From assembly GCA_950022655.1 (NCBI GenBank), contig OX465584.1, positions 46,420,723 through 46,484,722 on the forward strand: a DNA stretch of 64,000 nt, read 5' to 3'. Below the pieces are notes generated by a model that saw only the letters and a list, made by a program, of their open reading frames with translations, was not told the origin of the DNA and did no database searches. Both the position numbers and the translations under genes were made by a program. Below are positions 9,247-21,200 of this stretch, in pieces; position 1 is the stretch's first letter, and every line of letters starts with the position of its first letter. Source of the stretch: Alentia gelatinosa. Lineage: Eukaryota > Annelida > Polychaeta > Phyllodocida > Polynoidae.

Positions 9247-12200
9247 CTGTAACATAGGAAATAACACTATTTCATGTGTGTAATGTACGGCGTGCGCTGT
9301 TCTGTATGTATAACATAGGGAATAATACTGTTTTGTATGTGTAATATACGGCGTGCGCTGTTCTGTATGTATAACATAGGGAATAGCACTGTTTTGTATG
9401 TGTAATATAGGGAATAGCACTGTTTTGTATGTATAACAGGGAATAACACTGTTTTGTATGTGTAACATAGGGAATAACACTGTTTCACATGTTTAACATC
9501 AGGAATAACACTGTTTAATATGTGTAACATCAGGAATATGAGGAAACGTCCCTACTGTGGGCGAAACATTTCATGTTAAAGATTTCCCATGACCCAATGC
9601 CATAGGCGAAAGGTCATATGAAATCAACGACTGGCCGAGAACGAAAAACGTTTTGTTTACAGTTCGCTTATTTTTATATACCTTAATATGATTTAAAATG
9701 CCATTTTGATGACCTACAAAGTCCCAGTCACAGCGGGCATAAACAATGTTACTACTGCACCCCTAGCAGCGGGCAGTATTTAAACATTGAGACACAGGTA
9801 TAATAACCCTGTCCCTATGTTGGACACAGAAAACACACTTTTGTATGTAAATAGCATACTGCCGCCTCTCCCTGCATCTATGAACCAATATAATTTCTAC
9901 AAGGTAATAAAAAACAATAAGGTATTTCTCCCAATGGACAATAATCCGGTCATATATAGCATACAGGGAGAAGAGTTCTAGCTGTGGAATCACAGAACTA
10001 AAATAGATAAGTGAAGTAGCCAAATGGTCGAGGGAAGAGGAGCTCTGAAATGACCTTTCTCTCCTCGGATTTACATTGATCTAAAGAATGGTCCTTGGGA
10101 CGTAAACAAATCCGGAAATATGGAGAATGCCATGTTTGCGTCTGCAACGGAGTGTGTTCCTCTTAGTGGTATCCTACTCTACCCGCTCTAGAAAATGTCT
10201 ATACCTCCAAATCATTTATTAAATATAATTCAGGAGAAATAACAATAAACACACATGTGAGAACGTATCAAAACATAGCTCTGAAATAAAGTACATGTAT
10301 ATTAACTGGCAGTCCATGAGCCAGACCCTAGGTCAAGTGACTTTGTACAATTGCTTAAAGTAATAAAACTATCATCTGTTACCATTTCTTAAAAGATAAC
10401 AGCATGCAGGATTTCATGCACAACTACGTGTAAGTTCTTATCATGCAAAACATGTACAGGATGCTACCATTCCAATACTATGTGATATGTAAGTATTGTT
10501 AGTATATCCTACATTATCGTCTGAATCGAGCCATCTACTACCAGCAAGAAATGCCTTTTAAACTTATGATGTAAAACTATTGGCATAATTTTTACAATTC
10601 CTCGAAAATCACAGTTCTGTTTCTTAAAAAGTTAACTGATTGATAAAATTATCGAGGGAACAACATATCAAAACCAACTGAACTTGATTAAAAAAAAGAC
10701 CACAAGCAACATACTTCATAAAAAATAATGTCAGAATAAGAAAACGATACTGAATTACCTTATGGAGACTTGGTATTTTAAAATGGGGTTGATTGTTTGT
10801 CTGGGTAGTTTAATGTTCAATATGTTCAATTAGACTTTGGTTTTGATGGTGAACATATCTATGAGATGAATTTAGGCAGAAATCTGACTCCTACATATAT
10901 ACCGAGGCGCGAGTTCTTTTAGTTCACACACCACATTGGCATGGTATAAAAACGATTGGCTTTTGATAGGGCATTAAATCTACCACTGCTTGGGGTAAAA
11001 GAAAGAGTGGCTACAGTGGGACTGGGACCCATCAGGTCCCACAACCTTGTGGTTACAAGTCTAGTGCCTTAACCACAGAGCTAATTCCCCACCCCCAAAA
11101 GATGGGAAAGATGCATCTCTTCGTTTAAAAGAGGAACTGAGTAAAATAATGTTTGTATTTTCAAAATTTTCTCTTCCCAAAGGTACAATGGCCCATTGTT
11201 ACTAAATATTTCAATCGACGATAAATAAAAACAAATAAGACGAGTGAATATATCCAACAATACCAAGACGTATAATTGAAATAACACTCACATTATCTCT
11301 ATTGGCGGGGATACTTCTGGCCTGTAACTATCGATGAACCAAACGCAGAAACCGAAACTGACACTCAACCTGCTTTAAGCGCTACCATAACGAAGGATCC
11401 AGGCAGAAATCCCATCCCTACAGATCTATCAAGGCGAGAGTTCTAATACATCCACACCACATAGACAGGGTATGAGAAGACCTTGCTTTTGATAATACTG
11501 AACATCTACTACTGCTGTGTATGATTTAGTTTGGTTGATTTAACGCCCAATAACTGCAATTAACCGTATGGGTCGTATTACTTTTCTAAGTAGACCCCAT
11601 CTGCAGTGACTAACGAATTCAATAAACATTGGGCGTGCTGGTGCTAAAGGCCCTTTGGGTTTAAACTGTTTAGAAGTGACTTAAGGTTAAGTGATCAAGG
11701 TAATGGAGATAGTTTTAAAAGACGGGCACCAGAAATATTAGGATTGCCCCACCCTATTCATAATCTGACCACTTCATCTCGGCTGAAATTCATTTAAACC
11801 CGGAGCAATCCCGTCAAGCGGTGACTGCCTCATGTTTCATTATCAGACGATTACAAAGTCCCCAATTAAAATGTATGGGACTACAGTAAGCCACTCTCCA
11901 TTGCTTGTAAGTTGTCAGAAACCATAAGCATCATCAACGGATTTAAACCCATTGATTACAGCCTCAAAGCCATGGATTACGGAAAAATAGTCGCTTTATG
12001 GTGGCCATGAAAAAAAAATCAGTCCCTAATGATACACTCTATAATATGGCGTTTCCTGGTTTTAATTCATTCGAGAATCAGAAGATGGATAATAAACACA
12101 ACAAACACTGATTTTGTTGACAGGTGGCTCTGTAAATCACTTAAGGTTGACTTTGTATTTATATGTCAAATTAGTGAGACGTGGCTAGAACACCTCTATT

Positions 12201-15200
12201 GCAAGCCGATGCTGGCTAGAACACCTCTATTATATGTCAACCTCTCGTGGTTTATGGTCACCTGTCCACAAAACCATCGATTATTGTCTATATCGACCCT
12301 CGCTAGTCAGCAAACGCACTTAGAGGGAGAAGAGGCGATCTCAGGTAGAACCTTGGCTTATATATCCTTTAAAATGAGCCCAGAATCATCATCATACTAC
12401 ACTGTCTATGGAACGTTGTGTGCCACCATATATGACAAACATAGCCTAACAGCGTCTTAACCTCCTAATGCGATGATTCAACTATTATTTTCTTATCGTA
12501 TTGAGGACTATATTCTTACTACCGAATGGAATCTGCTTCAATACGCCTCATTGTACTGCTACCCGAGGTAGCTATCTTTGTTATAGTACTGATAGACAAC
12601 TGTTATTTCTAACATGCCACTGTGGAAGCCCACACTTTAACGTACAGGCAACAAGTGTGGATGAGCAAGCTTAAGCCTGTAAGACATCAATATGACCGAT
12701 TATCACCTACCAGATTCAGGCCGACGAACATGTTGGATCAGTGACAATCATTGACATCAGTGTCCATGTACGCACTTTACTGATTTGATTTTCAGACCCC
12801 TGAGTCTGACAGCTCTCAGTCATTGCTCACATGTAGGATATGGCTAACTGTCTGATTACATTCATATCGATACCCATATTTCACTGAGAGTGGCCGATAC
12901 TATTCACCTTAGTTAATTAGAATTTTTTTTTTTTGTAAGAGGTGTTCTCGCCACGTCTTTCAAACCTTAGTTAATTAGTGTTAGCATTCATTCTTCTGTT
13001 AAACATGCATGCATTATATACCAATTTGGAGGACTCACTAAAGTGATTAATCGATTTGAAAACCATTGCCCAATGCCTTACTTAGATAAAAACATATTGC
13101 ACTTTCTAATACTGTCTACAGTGCATGTGGTCCAACCTGCAGTCAAGTATGACACATCCTGCAGCCCGCCCCAGCCAGTGGCCTGCCATGTAGATAAGGA
13201 TCAGTATCATACATCAACACGATTGTAGCTGATTCGCACCAATCATCGGCTCAGTAGAATCCGGGACGAAAAAGCGTTGATGTCTTGCAGGCTTTCCACA
13301 CTTCCACCACAACATTCAGAGTAAGAAAGCTTACCGTCCTCGTACGTGCCTGCATTATCACTCCAGCGACCTGTGGGTGGAGAATACAACTTGCGAGTCT
13401 CCTGCATCTTACGTGGGTCCTGGCTCTGCTTGCGATCCTTCTTTGCAGATGGGGTGCCACTCTCGAATGTGATGGGTGTGTAGTTGGACCTCTTCTGACT
13501 GTGGAGGCAGACAAATACAACATTAAAATACCTATTCTTACTACTATCATATATTCTTTTATCTTACCCCAGATATTTTTTCTCCATAGACTTAACATTG
13601 GGAACTCGTATCTAATGCCTATTAGATATTTATGAAAATATCCAATGGGGGATAATGTCACAAATGTTAGCCCATTAGTCAATATTAAGGGTGAGATAAA
13701 TTCAGAAACCCATTCAAGTTTAGGGTCAGAGTTCGATCCCATCTCATTTGAATCACGTAGTAATTCACTCGGCTTCGCCTTGTGAATTACTATGTGATTC
13801 AAACTCGATGGGATACGGGCTCAGACCCTAAACTTTCATGGGTTTCCTCTATGGAATTTTTTTCGATTCTCGTTGCCATGACTACTCCTGAATCTTCTAT
13901 TCCATATATGTTATGATGTTGCTATGGTACAATGCTCGTTGCTATGCATGTATACAAAAGCGGTTATGAATGATTCTAATCCACAGACTTTGAAATAATT
14001 ATTGTTGTTGGTTGCTAAGGTATGTTCTTTCATGATCTGTGAGATCACCGTAATGAGATGACCCCATTTGGATCACCTGAGTATGAGTCTATAAAAAGAG
14101 AATATGTAACACAGTTTGTACATTATCAGTTTATTGTTGCCCTGATGAAGACCCTAGCGTTGGCACAGTTAAGCAATAAACATTTCTTAGTGGTGAAGTT
14201 GTCCAAGTCGTCCATCACTGAGGAAAAGTTGGGTTTGTCGGCCTTCGCCTTCTACAGTACTATTATAATAGTATAAATGGAATTAAAGTTCTTACTAGGG
14301 TAGGGCATTACAGGGTGCCCATGGAGGACAGGGACAATGAGACATAGTTATATCTTGTCTAAATTGCTTGCAAAGCTAAACGTAACATGATTATAAACAG
14401 AACATGCTTTAGATACTCACCCTGGTGATGTCAATGTGGGTTTCTGGAAAAAAACAAGAAAAAGTTTTGTCAGGAAAATGTTTCATAGGGCTACTTCAAA
14501 CAGAATAAAATGAAATTTCCATATCTAATAAGATTAGCAAATAAAAAGTATTCAAAATCAGAAATAAGCGGAACACTGCCATCTGTGTTGCGTTGCAGGT
14601 GGTGTAAGAGCTAAATGGAGTGTTCAACAGCCCAGATTATGATTGTATCATCGACGCTTGGATTTTGCTGGTTTTGAACGATAACAGGCATATTTTGCCT
14701 TTTCAACACCAGGATAAGTGAAACTGATTAAAAAAAACAAAACCCAGAAAGGTGCATCACACAGTGCTTGCATGGTGGCCTTTCGCCCGGTGCATATAAC
14801 AATCAGTGTAGTGGAGGAGGTAACACACTCATTGGCGGTGGTCAAAGCGCTGGCCCATAAAACCTATAAATCATCTTTTGATGGATGCCTACAAACGTAG
14901 CTCACACAGCCTTTGAACTCTCCTGTGGGTTTGTAAACTAGATGTTTGGCAGATGCCGGATGCCGTCAGATTCACTGCCATCTCAATGGAACTTGCGCTT
15001 TTGAAAGACTGAGAAAATGTGATGGGCTGGGCTCTGTGGCGACGTTCAAAATACTGTTTCATTGGTGAGAATGAGGTGCAATAAATATCTTTGATTTTAC
15101 ACAAGGAAAAGATATTGAATATACTGAAAACTAAAATGTAGATTTCTATGGAAAATTGGAAAAACTGCGGTCATCATTGACCAGAGCTATACATGTGTAT

Positions 15201-18200
15201 ACATACCGTGCCGACTGGTTTCCAGGACATGTTGATTGTAGCTTTATAAGATGGCGGGTTGTGGAACAGGTCTTTGATGAGCAGGTTGATGTTGTTGGTG
15301 ATTTTCAATGCCACAACCTTGATTTTGTTCTGCACAGATGGAAATATTCAGAAGATTAGGGACTCTGTGTAGTACAACTGACGAGTGTGCAAAGCAATGC
15401 TCATGAGCTAATCTATGAGGAAATCAGTGTACGTTTTATTATCTCTCTCTGGCATTTGAGATATATGGAATATACTATCATTAATTCGGTCATGATGAGA
15501 TTTCTCCAGGTGGTTGGACATAAACCCCTACCTCCTCGGTCTTGAGATCGTCTCCTGTCTTCCCTTGGAGGGCCATTCTAAGCTGTTTGATATACACTTG
15601 GACTCCGCGAGCAAAGAACTGTAACCTGCATGAATGAAATAACAACATTGTGAACAATTAACCATTTCAGTCTGGAGAATGTCTGGAGGCATTCGCCCTG
15701 ACGGATCTTAAAGATACCTCCAGGCATTCCCCTGGTGACTCCTAAAGACGCCCCCAGGCATATTGAGGGTATTAAAAACAAAGAGAACTAATTTTGAGGA
15801 GAGATAATTAGAAATTAGCTGTGGATTAGAATACTGTAGCCAATAAAAGCCTGGGTACAGCTGTGAGATATACTAAGCTTAGATAGAAGTCGTAAGCATA
15901 TAGGTGCAGGCTTCTAGCAGGTTGCTTCAGAATTATGCTTGGAACTAGTTCATGATGCAATCACCTAAACCCCCATACTTTCATCTCTTCTTGAAGAATT
16001 TTATAACAAATTCCTAGAACTTTATATCAAATTCCTATCTTTCAATGTCTCAAGCTCTTCAGGAATGTCAGTTGGGGAGAGGAAAAAAGTGGAAATATTT
16101 TCTATGTGGAATTTGTTGTCTCTGAAAGACTGAGGAATATAAAAAACACATCAGTGCTTGAGGTCTCTGGAGAGGTTCAAACCACTGTTTTATTGGCGTG
16201 AATAAAGGCTTAATTTACATTTTCTTTGTTTCATACAAGACAAATTATTCTATAAATTGGAAATGAAACCAAGGATTGCCATGGAAAAATGGAAAACTGC
16301 CGACCTTGTCTTCTGGACACATTTCAATGCCTAACAATTAAGTTTACAGGCAACATATTTGTCAACAAATTTTGAAAGATTGTGAAATGAACTGAAATCA
16401 TGACAGCTGGTCTCTTCTTCATCATTCAAAAATGCACTTGATCTTGAGATGGAGCATGTGTACATAAACAATACACTAAAAATCTCAATCCTATTGGATT
16501 CAGTACTGAAGAAAAACACAAGGCATTCGAAGGGGTAAAGGATAACATGATTCATCAATCTAAGTTCATTATATTAATTCTAGTCTGATATAATATTCAA
16601 TGTTTAGGGTATCAGGTGACCCTGAGGGTATATATAGGGTCCATCAAAAGTTTCAGTTTTTAACTCTAGTAGACCTAATTCGGTCTAATCCTTTAATTTC
16701 ATGTCTCAAATACATGAGTCACTTTCGAGAAAGTTTTAATGTCCCTCTTCTTAATGCTATACCTTAAAAGGAGCTTTTCATATAACTACCGTCTCTAAAA
16801 CGTTTCCCACTATTTTCTTGTTCTGTCTCAATTCAAAAAAATGTGTCTAGTATTCAGGGAAATTTCATTGTATTAGACATGGCAAAAACACCTCAATGGC
16901 AAAAGAAAAAAAAGTATTTGGAGAAACACTGCAAGTTTGACATTAAAGGAACTTTTCTCGTTTTAAAACAGATAACCGCCATACCTGATTCTGAAGTCTT
17001 TAAGCCTGTCTGCATTGTCGTCTGCTGTGAGGAACTCGGGACTTTTGGCGCCAAGTTGATGGAATGCATACATGAGACACTCGACGTAGGAAAACTGCAG
17101 TTTGGGCGTCTCGTTTGACGAAGTGTTCTCCCCATTCTCCCCATCTTCACTTTCTACCGGTGGTAGTGGCATGTACTCCTACAACAGTCGCATTAACACA
17201 AGTCACAAACAAGAAGCTCAAAGTAGAGTGAGTTCACTCTCCACTCATGTTATTGAATAACAGTCACATTGACACTATTCAAAACTAAAAAGCTCAACGA
17301 GTTTAGCAAGAGAAATTTGGGGTTAATACTTAATTCATTAATTGCAAATACAACTGAATCGTGTTTCAAGAGCAACATGGAGTTTGATTAAACTAGACAA
17401 AAAAAAAGAATCACAAACAAGAAGCTCAAAATGATGCGAGTTTTGCAAGCAAAACAAAAGGGACAAATTTTTATTCAGATTCGTAAGAGAAGAAGCTAGA
17501 TTAAAAAAAACCCATTACTTTAGATATAAGAGCCTTAAGTTTCAATTCATATTATCTTAGTTTTTTACACTAGGAAATATAATTTTATATACTGAAAATA
17601 AAATGGTGATTCCATATGACAAATGGAAAGCTGCCATCACTATTTTTTTTTTACCATATTAGGGTACTTTTCATATTTACATTTTGGGAAACCCTCCATC
17701 ACAAATATTTGTTTTGTTTCCACATTAATGGAGATGACATATAGACCACATCTTTGAATGTATTCCTTCAGCTACATAAATTTCGAGATTATAACCAGCC
17801 TTGTGTTTCCTACTGGATGAAGGAGAAACGTGGCCGCAGTGCGACTCAAACACACACTCTGTGATTACTATTATTTCATGTTCAATCAATTATCACAGGT
17901 TCGTTCCAGAGTGTGTGGTGATAAAATCCAAGAGATGAATTTAAGTAGAAATCTCACCCCAACACCTTTACTTCTATTGGTGTCCATACCACATGGACAT
18001 AATATGAGAACAACTGGCCTTTGATATAACAGTAAGTCTCCCACTGCTGAGGGTGAAGGAGAAAGGTGGCTGTACACCACAGCCTATAGACATGGTATGA
18101 GCACACTGGGCCTTTGATATAGCACTTAGTCTACCACTGCGTGACAGAGAAAAGTGGCTGCAGTCGTAGGTGAGTAACGTGTAGAAGAACTCACGAGTAG

Positions 18201-21200
18201 TTTGTTGTAGAGTTTCTCGACCCGCTCGACCTGCTCATCGCCCAGTCCCTGCCCGCAGTACGCCGACATCTCTGCAAACAGTTTGAGCAGCTCCAGCTGG
18301 ACGTCCACGGCCGGCGTCTCCGCGCCCTCTGGTGTCTCTGCCTCATGTGACGTCACGCTTGACAACACAGGCAGCACGCGGTCACACATGTAACCAACGA
18401 ACTGTGACGAGTGGACGTTTTTCTGTGATGACAACAAAAATACAACCGGTGTCAATGATGAAATGGACAGTGTTGTATAACCAATATTAGTGTGGCAGTA
18501 AACAATGAATTCTACATTATTTGACATACTTGTTATATAATACAATTTTGCTTAAAGTAATTTGTGATCGGATATTGCATTTAGTTCTCGTGGCCACAAG
18601 TCAATGCTGGCCAGAACATCGGACGTTTGGATAACAATATTTATAACAACACTACAACCTTCGAAAATAAATGCTCATATTCTTGTAGTTTGTATTTCTC
18701 TTTCCTATGTATTCTTTAAGGGTAATTTTCTGGACACCACGCAATAAAACATACAGTTTTGCAGCATCTTTGAAAATAACAGACTGTAGTCAACCACTCA
18801 GTAAAAACAATTGGGTTTTGGAAATCAGGAAGAACTATATAGGATAAGTTGCATGTCTTGTGTTCTGTACTTACCGAGAAGAATGGCAAAGCTTGGCGGA
18901 TACACTGTACTAGTCTGTCAACACAATCTGGGTCAGTAGGCTGAAAGAGACAGAGGCATACGTATAGAATATGTATATAAATATATATATGAATTGAGTT
19001 AGCGTCATCATACACAAAGGTGTGAAGTAAACATGAACATACACAAAACAACCAGAACATGCATTTTGATTTGTTCAGAGAACTAGACAGCCTACTTTAC
19101 AATCTGCCTAAAAATGTATGTAAGAATAGAAAAATTTAAACAGGAAAAAAAATGAGGATTCCATTCCGACCAAATGACCTCCGACCGACCAGTAATAAGA
19201 AGTAGACTTTAAACAGGAAAAATGAGGATTCCATTCCGAAAAAAAATTGGTCCTCTTAATGGAGTACATGGTTGGTGGAGATCAGCCTACTCAGTGACAA
19301 TTACAATAGGAACTACTTTCTTTATTCACATACCTCGAATGGTTGGTGGAGATCAGCCTACTCGGTGACAATTACAATAGGAACTACTTTCTTTATTCAC
19401 ATACCTCGAATGGTTGGTGGAGATCAGCCTACTCGGTGACAATTACAATAGGAACTACTTTCTTTATTCACATACCTCGAATGGTTGGTGGAGATCAGCC
19501 TGCTCAGTGACAATAACAATAGGAACTACTTTCTTTATTCACATACCTCGAATGGTTGGTGGAGATCAGCCTGCTCAGTGACAACAATAGGAACTACTTT
19601 CTTTATTCACATACCTCGAATGGTTGGTGGAGATCAGCCTGCTCGGTGACAATGTCCACCATCTGTTGACGGCCCTTCAATGTATTCATACATTTCATAG
19701 CTGATAGAATCTTCATGAACGCCACAAACTCGTCACCAGTGACATCTTGCAGCACCTGCCAACCAAGATAAGTATTGATTATTGATATGGAACAATCTGA
19801 AAAATACAGCCCACAAAACCCTCATTACCTCGTCATTAAAATACATGTATACATAGGAGAAGCTTATGAGATACACTCAAATTTAAACATGTCTTTCTTA
19901 GGTTCTTGTTCTTGATTCTTACTGTACATATTTACTCCATGCCTCTCCTGGTATGCATTATAATATACCTGCATGTCACACTGTGACGTATGGAGTATAT
20001 GATAACGTGACTTAACTAAAATGTTTCCACTTTTATGTATATAATATCAGAGTGAAAAAAAAAAAAAAAACAGGCTCACAACCTTTGTATGTCACAATGC
20101 TCAGTGAAATTATTGAACAAAAATATCCCTTAGCCTATGGCAATGAGGTATATCTGATCAATAATTTTACTGCCTGTTTTTAACGAGCGTGTCCAGTGAG
20201 CCAGTTTTCGTATACAAAGTGTAACATCTACCATTAATGCCCGAAAACCACACACTTCCCTACTGATAACCCTTCCTATTCAATTTTACTTGGCCATGAC
20301 AAATAGAAGTAGCAGGGCCTGTGTTTATGACCTCCATACCGCCAATATCGCACAACGATTTCCTGATGCTACTGAACTTTCTTGATGTACCATCTTGTTG
20401 TAGTTGATCACGAAACAAAATATTTAAAAGAATACCCAAAAAATACAGGAACAGAACACATGCTGCCATCGTAAGTTTCTTAATGATGAATTGAAAATCA
20501 AGAATATGACCACTATCTTTTGTTTGAATCGATGGCGGTTACCTTTTTCGATTCTGTGACGAGGTATTCTTCCACTTCGGGTGTGAAAGCCTCCTCTGAG
20601 ACAGATTTGAGTTTGATGCTGAGGAATTTGATGGCGCGTTCCCGGACGACTTCCTCGCCCTGGAGAATCTGTGAGAAGAGTCCTCCCAATGCTCCTGAAA
20701 CACAGACAGATACTATCATTAAACTACCGCTAAACTCGGTAAAGCTGGAGACATACAAGTCAAAAGTATAACATACTATATTTATCCCAGGGAAATATTG
20801 TTTTGACTTTCCTATGGCTAATCACTACCTTTATATATCAATCATCTATTTATTTTTGTGAATAATTTTTTTCCAAACCGCATAAATCTATAGTTTTCAA
20901 AAAGACTACTTTGATTAGATTAAGTAACTTAAGTCTATAAAAGAGGATTGTCAGTTGGTTGAAACCACTTTCCATTGGTCTAAATTTATAACATTATATA
21001 ATAACGAAAAGTTGTTGTTCTCTTTTCAGCAGAAAACTTAATAATAATGACTCTAAAACCGCCAAGAACATTGTCTCAATGCACTGGCCAGTAACCTTTA
21101 AAATGATTAGATGTTATTTTGTTAGACAAACATTTAAAAACGCCTACATAAGGTGAACTGTATTGTCTGATACTTGAACAAGAAAAATTCATAAATTGGA

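Larger units (their letters stand above)
9541..13334. other. API5 intron 12 remainder
   Basis: No exon is recognised. The stretch contains tRNA-like SINE copies (10850-11100, 11395-11530), an interspersed repeat (about 11860-11990) and a copy of the palindromic MITE (12084-12293). Confidence 0.55.

Noticed and set aside
9106..9480. Minus-strand frame combining Ala/Gly-rich sequence with His/Tyr/Ile repeats
   Set aside because: It reads through the API5 exon 13 in a wrong frame and then through the 30-bp minisatellite; the spliced RGG frame explains the exon better.
14648..15104. Short frames on both strands between API5 exons 10 and 11
   Set aside because: They are in intronic sequence with no splice sites that keep the API5 frame and no recognisable motif.
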